Source of the DNA: Viscum album
Lineage: Eukaryota; Streptophyta; Magnoliopsida; Santalales; Viscaceae
Assembly (NCBI GenBank): GCA_963277665.1
Contig: OY728122.1
Coordinates: forward strand, 1,544,562,868 to 1,544,626,867
DNA: 64,000 nt
Reading direction: 5' to 3'
Both the position numbers and the translations under genes were made by a program. Each line of letters begins with the position of its first letter. Position 1 is the stretch's first letter. This document shows positions 1 through 13,179 of the stretch, piece after piece. The notes below the pieces were generated by a model, which made no database searches, was not told the DNA's origin, and was given only the letters and a program-made list of their open reading frames with translations.

Positions 1-2800
1 TTTTTCTATTTTACATTGATGATATTCTTATATTTTTCTAGACCTACGAATTTTATAGATAGAATCATGATACAAAATTGAGTTTATTTTTACCAAATTG
101 GATTTATACCAATATATTAATGTTTAATTTATAGATATTATAGATATTCATTCCTAAGAACATTATATCTAAGGATGGGACCCTAATGAAACAAAATAAT
201 ATGGAGGTAGTTTCATATATTCATTAACATTAGAATGTGTCTCAGGTTCAATGTTCTTTAATATTTCCTCATTAATATTATTAATTAATTTAATATTTAT
301 TCATCTGAAAGCATTGATGATGGAAATGAATTCGAAAATGGTGAAATTATTTTGGTTTATTCCATGTGAGGATTCTTTAAAAGTCTATAACGGTAGTCTT
401 TAATATTATACTATTTATTTTTTTGCTAACCATGGAATGGGTAATGTAATATATTATATTTTATAAGGTGTTGGATTGGAGTGGTAATAATTTTTGAAAC
501 CCACAATGTCATTTATGGTAAGAATTATTTTTAAATTAAAATTTATTCAAAATCTATCACTTTGGAACTTTTATTTTAAAAAGTTTTTATTTTAGAAAGA
601 AACAAACGCCTAATAGTTAGTGTAAGGTTTGTAAACACCATGAAGAAATCATGAATTATTAATTTTGTTTTTATTTTGGCATTTTTTTATTACTAGAGTA
701 CAGTTTTCTTAACTGCATGGTGTAACTAAAAAAATATGTGGTGATATTGTGAAAAATAGCTTGGTTGGAACATGGCGTGTCTAATCATATAGCCAATTTA
801 TGTGGCCATTCATGGTTTTAATTTTTAGAAATAACTTCACTATCCTTGATAGTATTTTTCAATCTAATCCTCAACTTTTCCCCTATTTTACCTTCATTTC
901 AACATCAAACACAAACCATTATTCCATATACCATGTGTTTGATATTGGGTGGTATTTTCGTCAATAATTACTAAGGGGGTCACGATGTAATTTATTAATC
1001 ATTTTTTCGGTTTTATTCTTCCCATTACATGGATTTCATTTTCCCATATTATCATAGAGGGAAATTAATTATTCTAATTGAAATTTGGTCCTTGGGTTTT
1101 GATGTATATATATTTCTATTCCTACCTATGTATATTTAATCCCTTTTTCATTTGGGTTTATATAGTTTTCATATAGTTTATTCAATAATGTTATGTGATT
1201 CCATATTTTTTCTTTGATAGATAAGATTTTGGTTCTTGGATTTCAAAACCATATTTCTAAATTTTCATATAAAGTATACATGAAACATTTTTATAAGAAA
1301 ATTATATTTGAAAGGTTACCTTTGGTGTTCCATTTGGTGTATATTTTTATAATGGATTTTTATGAATTTTTTAAATTATCATTCTAAATATTCTCATTAT
1401 TTTACTAAATAAATGAATTTTTATAGGATGTTCCATTAATAATTATTTTTAATGGGAATACCAGGGTTTTTGTCTAGAAACACTACCTTGGGTGATGGTT
1501 CCATTACTCTAGTAAATGTTTGGAAATGAATAATAAATTAATTTCATGTGAGTCCCCGAGGACGAGTGAGGTATTTATTGTCTCTCTCCAAAAATTCATG
1601 ATTTACTTAATTAGTGATGTAGAATTATTTGGTTCCCATTGAAATTGTAACCTCAGTTTGTTCTACCATGTTACTAGTTTTACTATAATTTTTTTATAAT
1701 ACCCTTATACTATAAATATTATTTTATTAAAAATGTTTAAAAATTATTTTTTATTTTAATTTTCTAACTAGGATGATAATGATTTTCTAAAATAGATAAT
1801 ATAGTGAACAATCAGTGGGATCATATTTTGATTGTTATGCTCAAACCATCTATACACCCTTTGGGAGTATAAATTCCTTTTTTATACAAATATTGGTATG
1901 GTAAAGTTGTCCATTGGAGGTAGTGGGTGTCCATGATAGGTTTATCTTTGTTGAAGGCGGTGAAATGGTGGGATTATTCCCTATGTAACATGATAATTGG
2001 ATTTTTTATGATTATTATCCATTAGCTTGTATCATGTATTCTTCAGATTAATTCTCTTCTTATAAGCTTCAAATCCATTCACTTTTGTGTTTTGAATACC
2101 AGTTTTGAGTTCTTTTTGGTATTTGTGATGATGTTTTTCTCTCATGAGTTCTATAGTAACATTTTATAAATTATTGTTGATTATTTTGGTTTTAACATAA
2201 CCAGATACATGACTCAGCAATTTTTATCATAGTCATGTTGTGTTCACAGATACATGAGACCATCATGTTGTGTTCATGGATATAATTTTTTGATTAACTT
2301 TTTAGGAAAAACAATCATGAGAGATTATTTTTAGTCCAATGAACTAAATCTTAGCCAATGAAATTTAATAATACCAACTATGCTTTTCCATGGAATGACT
2401 CAGGTTCTTAGGTAACACGCATATTGATGTGGATCAGGAAAAAATAGTGTTAGGGATAATATATTTTATTTTATGATATTTGGGAAAAAAATTTCTAATG
2501 GATATTGGTCTATCTGGGAGTGTAGGGTTTGAATGAATGAATACATGGCCAAAATTATTATTACTAAAACATAAGATACAATGTGATGTTATGATTTTAT
2601 GTTTCTTATTTTTATTTTGAAGTATTATTTTCCCCATATAATGTGTGTGATGTATGTAGAATATACTCATGTACTATATATTAATAAAAGATGATATTTT
2701 TAATTCCTTCTATTTAATTTATGGAGTTTAATTATGATAATTTTTATTTAAGGATTTATAAGTTATATGATAGTTTTTCATTTATTATTTATTTTCCATG
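1..2800. other. AT-rich region without recognisable genes, possibly LTR or leader of element B
   Basis: I see no coding region here; the short open frames are not supported by any family motif. The stretch lies directly upstream of a decayed Ty3/gypsy gag (about 3.0-3.6 kb), so part of it is probably the 5' LTR and leader of that element. A sequence at 1893-1908 (TTGGTATGGTAAAG) weakly resembles the tRNA-Met primer site used by the other gypsy elements in the window, but no TG...CA borders or second LTR copy could be paired with it. Confidence 0.3.
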
Positions 2801-2999
2801 TAGTTCCATCCCTCCTCTAGGACCCCCGATGAACCCCAAATGGATGGAATGGATAATTATCCATGGGAGTACCCTCTTTTTGATGAGAAGATTATTGTGG
2901 TTTGATTAAAAAAAGTGCTAGATGCGGATTATGGAGAAGGTGTAATTATAACTCATCCTCAAATATTAGTTACAAGTATTCTCAAGGAATGTTATTTAC

Positions 3000-3640
3000 C
3001 TCAATAGTTTCCTCAACATAATCTACTCACATTATGAGTTACCAATAACCCTCTATATGTGGATGATTGGTTGGATAAACAATATATTATATTAAAATTT
3101 CCAAACACTCTTGAGCCAATTAATGTTATCTGAGGGTCTTTCCTAATGGATGATCCTAGATAAAAGGGGTGGTAAATCATAGTCCAATAAAAACTAAATG
3201 GGAAAATTGATTATAATGAATTAAATAATATTTTATCCCAAAATTATTATCTATAAAAAATGGATCTTTACAATTATCTATAGTTTATAAGCCTTCAACA
3301 AGGTGACCTAACCATGATGGAGTATGAAAATAAATTAACATAGCTCATCAAATTTTCTAAAGAGATGATATCTAATAATTATAAAATGGACTATCATTTT
3401 AAAATGGGCCTCTTTATTGATATTAAATATTAATTTTTACTAATTAATCACAAAACCTATGTGGATGTTTTAGATCAATAATTGATGGTTGATATTTACC
3501 AAGATAATATGTATAGTGTTCATGACACCTCTGTTATGTTTGGTGGTAGTGAGGGTAGTGTCTTCTAGTGAAATAAGAAGTGGAAGGTGTCTAAATGAGG
3601 TAGTTAAAATGGTTATTTTCCTCATAAATCTACAATTACT
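3000..3640 (+). pseudogene. Ty3/gypsy gag remnant (element B)
   Basis: This is a decayed capsid (Gag) domain of the Retrotrans_gag type, which in a live element packages its RNA. Read across stops, about 3290-3345 gives residues resembling SLQQGDLTMMEYENK, which matches the family signature LxQGxMTVxEYxxxF. A segment like MGLFIDIK follows where families have GLRPDIR, then TYVDVLDQ where families have TYAEVVDRA. Upstream, about 3085-3130, LDKQYIILKFPNTLEPIN fits the usual position before the capsid core. Many in-frame stops and frameshifts mean no product. The zinc knuckle expected downstream was not found. It lies upstream of the reverse transcriptase remnant on the same strand, as expected for one element. 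Confidence 0.7.
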
Positions 3641-4369
3641 ATTGGGGAAGGAAATCCATACATCAAAAACTAATTATAGTTTTTAATGATAATAATTCCC
3701 CTCTAGATATTTCTAATGTTGACCATGCTTGTCTCTATTTCAGACACATTAATATATTTTGTAATACTGATCCTATAATGAGGTGTATCGATGGTTATTA
3801 TACTCTTAAGGGGCAATAAGAATTATTATGTGGAAGGAAATCTAAAAGTATTCACCTTTAAGGACATAGAGGCATCAATGAATCATCTTGTGTTAAAATA
3901 TGATTAACGGTAAATCCCCATGGAATTTAATATGGGTCATGGGATGGTGAGGTATAACTTTATTATTTTATCATATATTCTTTCTTCTGTCCTTGATATT
4001 GGTATTTTCACTGATTTCTCTATGATCAAGTGGTGAATTTACTAAATTTTTCTTCTTGTCAGATTCCCTATGTGATAGATATGTTGACACCTCTTTGGAA
4101 AGAGAAAGAGAATGGCCTCAAGTACCGATCTTATGTTATATATATGTATCAAATCCATGAAATAGAAGTCATCAACAAAATATTTAGGATGGTGTAGATG
4201 AACGATTTTATAGCTCTTATATATTTTTATTATGAAATAGTATATTTCACTATACCGGATAGGTTCATCCATCTATTCAAACAGGACAGATATTTTTCAT
4301 ATAGTTATGAAGGTCCTCCTATTCCAAATGTTTATAGGATTGAATTCTATATCTTATCTCTTCTCTTAT

Positions 4370-5390
4370 AGTATGATGACGATGGACTTGGGGGTCAGTT
4401 ACCTCATGTAATTAAGGAGTTTCTTGATGTGTTTCCTAATGAATTATGTATTTTTTCTCCTGAGTAAAAAATTGAGTTTGCTATCATTGTGATTCTAGGA
4501 ACAAATCTAATATCATAACCTTCATAAGATATTTATCACAACGATCTAAAGGTATTTGAATCCCCAGTTGGATGATCGAGATGATAAGGAATTCATTCGA
4601 CACAACATGTCACTATAGGTTACCCAAGTTGTCTTAGATAAGAGGATAATAGAAATATTGAATTGTGAAAAAAATATCATAAGATGAGCTGGGTTACTAT
4701 TTGAAATATGTATCACTTAAACTATATCAATGATATTAATATTAGTTAAATGGGGATAGGTTTTTCCCAAATATTTCTCCTGAATCGGGTTACCACCATC
4801 TCCCAGTTATGAAATCATATCTTCCCAAGACTATTTTTTCCAATAAGATATGTGAATTATGAGTATATTTTGATTCATTTCATCCTAACGAATGACCATG
4901 CGGTTTTTATGGCTTTGATGACCCATATATTACATCCACACATTGAGTCTAATTTATAGTTCTTTTCAACGATAATATTTTATATTATATTATTACTGTG
5001 AAGCATGCATGGAATTTTAAAATCATATTTGGGACACATTATGAGCGCTATATCTATGAAAATCTATTAAAATATGGATTACATATCCGATATGTTATGT
5101 TCTTCTCAAATGTAGTTCTAGAAAAATGCATTGTGGTTGATACTATGACATTTAATATTGTTATGTATTTGTAGAATCCATGGAATATCGTTGAGATAGA
5201 GATCATATTAATATAAATAAGTTATTATCCTTCTTCCATTAGATATTTATTAATGAATCCTTTTTAATTGGTAGCACATACTCGAATGATTTTGGAACAT
5301 ATAATGAACCTAATATAACAATATTTCTTAGATACTATAAATATATTTATGAAATCATCCCCTTAATAAATTTTTCTAAATAATAATCAA
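4370..5390 (+). pseudogene. Ty3/gypsy reverse transcriptase remnant (element B)
   Basis: In an active element this polymerase copies retrotransposon RNA into DNA. About 4400-4500 reads LPHVIKEFLDVFPNEL, a close match to the segment that precedes gypsy reverse transcriptase (VVxEFxDVFPEELPGLPP). Further along are a remnant of the SGYHQL motif (about 4790-4805), LTNDHAVFMALM (about 4885-4920, family LTNAPAVFMDLM) and FNDNIL at the catalytic position (4965-4980), where families have YVDD or FIDD; the second aspartate is lost. VVLEKCIVVDTMTFNIV at about 5110-5170 matches the connection that leads into RNase H (ISKxGIxVDPxKIEAV). Stops and frame changes run throughout, so this is a fossil. Confidence 0.8.
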
Positions 5391-6230
5391 GGATATATGG
5401 TTTTTTAATGACTCATATATGGGATTGGGGTATGTACTGATGCATGATAATCATGTGGTATTATAGGTCCCATGGCAGCTTCAATACTGTAAGATGAATT
5501 ATCCCAAAAATTATATAGAGATAACAGTTGTTGTTCATAAACTATAGTAGTAGAGATGTTATCTTCTTATTAAAATATTAAATTACCTAATTGTCCCTAA
5601 AATCATGTCATAATTATTCTCTCATAATATCTAATCATTATGTTGAGATGGTGAGTAGAGTAATTGAAATTTTTTTACATTGATCTTTCATATATTCTAT
5701 AAAAAGGTAATGTGGTTATAAATACCCTTATCATAAATGATCTATATTATTATTTTTCAAATTATACTAAAAAATGGAACCATATAGTTCTACAGAAAAA
5801 ATTTCATCTAGAAGTTAAAGAAGAAGACTGTACTTTTTTTATTTCTTATGTTATATTAACTCCTTCCGTCATCAAGCTTATCTTTCTGTAAAAATAAATG
5901 GATAGAAATTTCATCACATTAATAGAATTATATTTTTTTCAAGAGGCCATCCTTTAGGGGTATCAATCATTCAATGAAATTATATATTTCATGAATTTTT
6001 TTGTTCCTTTATCCATGAGGAAGCGAGATATGGAGGACTACCATTAGTCCATATTGTACATTTATCATAGTTCCAAAAGGATGTTATATAATATTAGGAA
6101 ATGGTATTGGGTCCATCAATGAGTAGGGATGTAATTGATTTTATATCAAGATTAATTACTATCCAATAGGAAATTCCATAATAGATAACTCCACTTTAGG
6201 ATAAATTAAAATTTTTATGGGCTATATAAC
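5390..6230 (+). pseudogene. Ty3/gypsy RNase H and integrase N-terminal remnant (element B)
   Basis: RNase H removes the RNA strand during reverse transcription, and integrase inserts the DNA copy. About 5415-5530 reads MGLGYVLMHDNHVVL, then MNYPKNYIEITVVVHKL, matching RNase H segments GLGCVLMQxGxVIAYASR and xNYPTHDxELxAVVxAL. About 5705-5735 (KGNVVINTLI) corresponds to the domain end, GKANVVADALS. About 6060-6170 resembles the integrase zinc-binding region (HHSSKRMLYNIRKWYW, then VIDFISRLITIQ; families have HPGSTKMYxDLKxxYWW and VAxFVxxCxTCQ). The catalytic core expected downstream was not found: recognisable similarity stops near 6.2 kb, where repeat family X begins, so element B looks truncated. 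Confidence 0.65.
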
Positions 6231-6239
6231 ATTGGTTTA

Positions 6240-9200
6240 ATGCTATTTTAATTTAACATTTTTTCACTTTTTCCACTTTAGAGAGTCGAGATCTCGATTC
6301 ACTCATTCTGTTACCACACCTTCATTATTCAGCACAAAAAAAGTGTTCATGACATTTTAAAGCTGATCCATTAAATATGAAATTCTCTTCCTAGGTATAA
6401 TTGGAGAAAAATCCATAATCTCCCAACCCACAGGAAAAATCACAATGTTACAAAAAGGAAGGGTATTCCCTTGAAAACAATGTGGTAATATTGCCTCTTA
6501 TACATTCCTTAAATGAATATTTTCACATAGGTTCCTATTTCACTTTATGATTATTATTGGTTTATTACTTGGGTTTTATCTATTATCTCATAATTCTAGA
6601 AAATCACGTATTATATAATTATATTTTATTAAAAATATAACATACACACTTCTTAGTATCATGTCTTGGTGTTGATCAACCATTTTCATTCTTTTTGTGA
6701 AAACTGTAAATCATTTTTCTTCTTGTGAACCTCACATCTTACATAACTAATTCATCATATTCTTCTTATTCATGGGAAACATAATTTCACATTACTCTTT
6801 TCATCACTTCAATTCTTATCCTTTTTCATACTATGGAAATAGATATGGACAACACTATCTTCTCTTATTATATCATATTCCCTATTCTTTTATTTTATTC
6901 TCCATTATTTTATATGATCCACATTGGTTCTCTTCCTTGATTTAACTCATAGTATGTGTATGAGAATGATTATCAAAAAGTCATGTATTCTTTTTCATGA
7001 CACCAAAATATTCTTTTTGGAATCAATGTTCCAATCTTATGTCTATTATTCTGTATATATTCATCATTGAACTAAAGTGTATATATTAAATAATCAATCA
7101 TTCACCTTGGGTTACATTACACCTCCAATATTTCTTAAATATTCACAATACATCCCAAACACATGAATTTTATTACATGTTTTTATGGTAATTAAAATCC
7201 TTATTGATATTTGGTATCCACTTTTATCCTAATGTATGTTAATCATTCATTATTTATTTTTCTATTCATTGATATTATATATTCATTCTCCAAATACATG
7301 AAAAAACACATTTCTCCCTACTTATTTTTCATCAAATATATATTTAAATATAATGCACTATTAACTCTAAAATATATAATCATTCAAAATTTATTCATGT
7401 CATTAGGTCCTAAAAAATATAGTTCGGGTCGTGCCTCCCTTTCATTATGGCACTCTGTTCATGAGAAATTCCGGTTTTCCTTTTTCTTATCCACAAAAAA
7501 TGATTTCTTAAAATCCAATAAAAATTATCATGTTTATGTTATTCTGTTTTATTGTTGTATATACAGTTTTCATTCCATTTTAATTTTTTTATATCTAGTG
7601 AATCAAATTCTCATAACATCATATGATACTGATGGTTTTAATTTTCTATCACAAAAAAGTCATATTCTCATGAATTCACACTATTATAACATTTTAATTT
7701 TTCTACCTTAGTGAAATAATGCACTCAAGAAATGTTATTCTCATTATAAAAGTTATAAAACAATCCTTAACATTTTATGTTGCTTATCCACCATAACAAC
7801 CACTTGATGTTATTTAAATAATTATATTTAATTTGATGTTGTTCACTCAATATAAATGATTATTTAAAAATTATTTCTTGAATCACAACATGCTTTTTAT
7901 TTTTTAATCAATGATGATCATTATTAAATCATTTCTTGACTTAAACTAATTTTGATAATCCATTTTTAAAACCACTTCATGAATTTCCCCTTTTTAAAAT
8001 TATCCAATAAGAATCACAATGTGAATTTTCAAGATATATCATACCCTTAATCCTAGAATACATAGAATCATTTGAATTTATCCCTATGGAAAATATCACG
8101 AACTCCTCCCCATAATTTCTTTAGTACAAATTCTTCATATTTCTTAGAGAATGATACTTTTTGTTGATGATGGTAATCGTTAGATAGATCATCACCAACC
8201 TTCCAGCTTCAAATTCCACTTCAATTGTCCTCCTTTTGATGCTTTCAGTTATCATGATGATTCTTATCATGATAAATCCATCGTTGAAGAGAACATCACA
8301 TTGATTCAACTAAATATTTTATCTTCTTATCCTTATCTTGATTCATGTAATATAGAAAAAATTCTATGTCACTGTATATATTATGATCATCAAGACATGC
8401 TAGTTATTCAAATACTCAATAATCCATCTTGTTGATCATGTATCTGATCAACCAATCATTTTATACCACGGACAATCAACCATCTATTTGGTAGAAAATC
8501 CCTCATGTGGTAGGTACACATTTCTCCATGTTTTATGTGAGCATAACTTAATGGGTAATGTTTTCATGGAAACCTCAACTACCATGTGAATAAGAAGATA
8601 ATTTATAATTTTAGGGGGTTGGTATATGGATTATGGATTTTTACATCTTATAGATGTTACCAGCTTTTCATAAATTCTGTTCAATCACTCATCTCAAACA
8701 CATAATCAGGATTTTAATATGTATTTCCTCTTAAAATATTTAATTGGTACCTTCCTAAAATATTTCATGGATGTGATATATAAAAAAATTCATTATGAAT
8801 GAAATTCTCTAAAAAACTCAAACACTAAAAAACAATTTACCTCAGTTTTATTTCCAAAAAAACATTATAGAAAAATATATAATAAATTGGTAATGTTTAA
8901 TAATTTATTACACAATAAATTTCCATGTTACATTCAAATATAAGTCTACTAGGATTTACTCGGTGCAAAAAACAAGAGGGTTTGATATAGAAAATAAGGT
9001 TGTCTATTATCAGCTAAAAATGATAACAAATGACAAGATAAATCATTTCTTTTCATAAAGTCTATCTTACTATTTTCCTTCAAGATACGAGTTTTGATAT
9101 AAATGTTTTATAAAAAATCATCCTGAAAATTTTATAATCAATTTAAAAAATTGGTCAAAAATATTCTCATATAAGGAAAAATATTTTTTGTTATGAAACA

Positions 9201-10400
9201 ACTTAGAATCAACTTCAGAAATAAAATTTTATTCTATTTAATTTGAGTAAAATCCCCCAAATTATATTTTTATTTTGTTTAATATTACCATAGATGGGAA
9301 ATTAAAAATGCATTATAGTTCAATGAAGTGTTCTTCAAGAACATTCTATAATAATTAGATATTTATTGGATGGTTAATTATAGATTCTTCATCTCCATAT
9401 TCACTTTTCACCCCCTTGAAGAGTCACTAGAAATAATGATTAATACCTTAAATATTTATGAATTAGTATTAATATATTAAGAAAACACCAAAAAAGAATT
9501 ATTCATGTGTTTTTCCTAATTTTAAAACCAACATATCATCATCAAGGATGATCTTCTTTTGAGCATGTTATACAGAATACCAAATATAAGATCAAAACAA
9601 TATGGTATCTAAATCACTTTTCAATCATGTATTGAATGTAATCATTTTCTTATCATAATCAAATATGATCCTTCAATCATTTTTTTCTAGAAAAATATTT
9701 TTGGAATTAAAGATGGATGGTTAAATCTTTATATATATTCATTATTGAAAACATATCAACATCATTCCTAGGTTTTAACCTGATAATTTTCTTCACAATC
9801 ATTTCACTAAAGTTTATGAATAAATAATAACCCACAATAAAATAGTTTAAGGTGGATCGTTATGTTCATTAATTTTAATAAAATGGGTGATTAATTTTGA
9901 ACCATGTTAAACTGTTGTATTTATCCTTAATTAATCATCATAAATTCATAAAATATAATATTGTACTTCGAAACATGGTACTCATCACTTATTCAATTTA
10001 TTTGGGTGTTATTTTTCTATTCTAAAGATTATTTTAAGGAACATATATAAATTTGGGAAATTTTCATTTTCCTTAGAAGATATTTATGTGATTTAATTAT
10101 TCATGATCAATAACTTGGAATGGTTCTATCCAAGTTACACCTCACACATAATACTAATTTATCAAAATATTTGAATATTGGTGAAATCACTCATAAAATA
10201 AATAATTTTCACAAGAGATATTATTTTTACTTTTTCACTAGTTGTTCTTGTGAATCATGCATGTTATTTGATCATTATAAATATATTAAACATATAAAAT
10301 GTAATAAATTTTTTATTTTAATAGACTATATCATGTTTTTACATGGTTATTTGTGAATTATTTTATTTATATAAGATCTTATAAAATTTTCATTTTTTTT
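6240..10400 (-). repeat. Repeat family X, copy 1 (probably a decayed minus-strand retroelement)
   Basis: This block shares collinear islands of similarity with 43.7-48.4 kb and 58.0-58.6 kb. Examples are GGTTTGATATAGAAAATAAG at 8978-8997 against GGTTTAGTATAGAAAATAAG near 48,220; TCGTGCCTCC followed by TTTCAT at 7429 and 46,606; and ATACCAAATATAAG near 9577 and 58,339. The plus strand is richer in C than G here, the opposite of the plus-oriented elements around it, so the sense strand is probably minus. No complete domain is readable. The only protein-like clue is a short integrase-like string on the minus strand near 8.2 kb, listed separately. Family assignment is open. Confidence 0.5.
8121..8309 (-). 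pseudogene. Possible integrase C-terminal fragment inside X copy 1
   Basis: The minus strand has a 62-codon open frame. At 8190-8234 it contains KRRTIEVEFEAGRLVM, resembling the segment after the catalytic core of Ty3/gypsy integrases (RRRxLEFxVGDxVFLK), where an SH3-like fold begins. The fit is short: the usual SYAD before it and the GKLSPRYIGPFEIL after it are not clearly readable. If real, it fits the C-over-G skew in making X a minus-strand gypsy remnant. A chance match in low-complexity sequence is possible. Confidence 0.25.
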
Positions 10401-10449
10401 AACTTCAAAGAGTTTCCTTATAATTGTTTTTTAATCTTACATTCATTCA

Positions 10450-11560
10450 TCTTTTTTTATAAGGGTCTTTCACATGTATTGGGACAATGATGGATGGAGA
10501 AGGTAGTTACAAGATAGAAGAATTGGTTTTTTGGAAAATAAATTGTATTTTCATGTCAACAATGAAAAAAATAATTTCACTTTTTGAATATTGATAATTT
10601 TACTGAAAATCATATTTAAGAAACCAGACTCACAATTGTTAAGAAATTTCATTGGAATGGGAATATGTTTTCAAATAAAAAATGATCATCAGAAACACCT
10701 TGGGTCCAAAATGAAACAAATATCATATTGAGGTTCTACTTCATAGTGTTCCTGGATTTGATGAAAAGAAACTAATGATGAATGAATATTTTTTAATTCA
10801 AAAAAATCTTAATTACCCTGTTAAAATTATGAGGAATCCTTAATGAATGAAAGTGGGGAAATAGTGTGTTAATCAGATTTAGGGCAACCACAATAGGGAT
10901 TGGTTGGAAAGAATTAAATATACTAGTAAGGATATTAAGTTACAATATATTCCATCAATAAGTCCTAAGATGATACATTTAACATTAATCATTTACAAAT
11001 TTATTAAGGAATTCATGAATACATGATGAAGTTTGTTAAATAAGGATGTTGAATAATCCAAATATTTTTAGTCTCAATATACTAATATAAAAAATAAATC
11101 ATATAAGTGTATAATGGATGGGAAATATTGTAAGAAATGTGAAAACATTAAGTTCATTGTTTTTTGACAAACAAGAATTCAAAAAGTTATAAATATTTAG
11201 AGAAAAGAGTTAGTGGTTATAGATAGTTCATCAGTATCATAATCAAAAAAGAAAATATGATTCTAATGTGGATGTTTCTTGAACTATTCCAACAGACTAG
11301 GTGTGCCACTAATAATTGGAGTTACTATGACACTGATTAGTCATTACATATATTTTGAATCATTATAACAAGGTGAAATTTTTTATAAGAATCCAATGTT
11401 GAAAAAGAATAGTTTTATGAATAATTTCCTTGTGAGATATAGGGAAAATTGATTGAGAAAAGTTTTGTTGATATCAAAATCAATGAAAAATATAGCCAAC
11501 AATTTCTCATCAGGATTATTTTTTTATTAAGTCATGTGATACATAATTTTTTGAATATAT
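10450..11560 (+). repeat. Segment Y1, homologous to the post-pol region of the copia element
   Basis: This is similar along its length to 41.28-42.30 kb. Anchors are GTCAACAATGAAAA at 10,555 against GTCAACAGTGAATGAAAA at 41,317; CATCATATTGAGG... against CATCATATTAAGG... (10,720 and 41,483); and GAGGATTGG- or AGGGATTGGTT-type sequence followed by GAAAGAA (10,895 and 41,655). In the 41-kb copy the segment lies between copia RNase H and the 3' LTR, so Y1 is probably the same region of another copia copy. No protein domain is certain; YCKKC near 11,130 could be a broken zinc knuckle. Similarity ends about 80 bases before the LTR of element A. Confidence 0.5.
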
Positions 11561-13179
11561 ATAACTTATGGTTCATGAGAAATTAATTACAGGAATAGTA
11601 TTTTTTATTAGCTTTTGGAATGTTTTTTCAAAGGGGGATATAATTTAACACCCCCAAATATTATGAGATAGATTCATTTCAAATCATTTGATGTCCTATT
11701 TTGTATAATACACCCTGATTTTCTTGTGCTATATACAACACTGTATTAGCTTGCAATATACACAACACTATTCATGTCTTGTTTTGCACACTATTTGATG
11801 TTCTTTTGATAGAATTAGTTTCACACAACAATGAGTATAGATTTTTTCAACTTATAAATAAGATATGTTGGGATTTTGTTATACACAAAACTAAAGGAAA
11901 CTTTCACTACACAAAACACTTACACAGATTGTGTTACACGCAAGAGTGACCTTCCTCAATAGTTTGCATGGTATGAAATATTGAGTTTCAATAAACAATG
12001 ATTTTTTTAAAAAAATATTATATAAACTATCATTTATGAATATTATTATCCACATTTTTTTAATATAACATTACCATTCATTTTACACATGATATGTGAA
12101 CAATATCAATTTTTTGGATAAAATCAGTATTTGTTAAAAAATTCACTTTTACCACATTTTAATGGTGCACCAATTTTATAGTTTATGGGTCGGATTATAT
12201 TCACTTCATAGAATTTTGTGCATGAAAATGATTTAATTATTATTAATACAAAAGAAATTGACCATATGTCACTCTCTTAAATCCAATAAGTGATACACTA
12301 TTAATATAGTGATAAACATCATAAAACATCAAAGGTAAATAGTAAATAAAAATATAATTAAATTTTATATATCTTATTAATTTATTTATATTTTTTATAG
12401 ATTAATTAAATACCACGAATAATGAAACAATAATGATGTACAAATTATTTTTTAATAGAAATATCAAATAAATGGTTTTAAAATGTATTAAACAAAATAT
12501 CATATGAACTAATTAAGGAGATACAAGAATTTTCTAGCTCGATATGACAAGTTAGTAGTGTATTAAATAATTTGGTTTGAATTTATATTTTTTGAGGATT
12601 TTCTTTAATGTCTAACAAATGATAGTGTCAAAATTAACATTATTGTCATTTTATTAACATAACATTTTATTAAAATATTTAAAATCATAAAAAAATTTAA
12701 AAATATCAAAGTGATAATTATAAGGTTAAGAATTTCATAAAGTATCCATTTATTTTCAATTAAAAGAACATATGTAAATATTAATAACAATTAAATATTT
12801 ATAATGTTGTTAACAAATTTAAATATTAACAGAATAACTAAGGGCCAATTGGAAAGATATGATTTAAATTGAAAAAAATAATAGTCTAAATTTTTTTGGT
12901 TTATGGGATTAAAACACGATAACATCTCATATTAATTTTGAGACACTTTTGGGGTTTTTGGGTAGGGATTTATTTTATTATAAATGAATATTTTTGAGTT
13001 TTTCCTAAAGATCCCCTCTCATCTCTTATAAAGGGGAACCTCCTCCGTCTCCTCTTAACTGTATTTTAAGCCTTCTATATCAGCCAAACCCTTCCCATTT
13101 CTCTTATAAACTTCCCTAGTAACATTATGGAGGTTCTGGTCTTCTCAAATGACCAACTCTAGTGCCATATAATAAAATT

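Noticed and set aside
7211..7711. A 166-codon open frame, the longest on the plus strand
   Set aside because: Composition is dominated by Ile, Phe, Tyr, Leu and Asn as expected from AT-rich DNA. It shows no domain, lies on the strand opposite to the inferred sense of repeat X, and has no matching frame in X copy 2.
10120..10356. A 78-codon frame with CSCESC, resembling the cysteine pair of integrase zinc regions
   Set aside because: No flanking HHCC histidines or core motifs are present, the composition is AT-driven, and X copy 2 offers no support.
11125..11170. YCKKCEN-like string in Y1, resembling a zinc knuckle
   Set aside because: The histidine and last cysteine are absent, and the equivalent position in Y2 does not keep the pattern, so the assignment as gag was not made.
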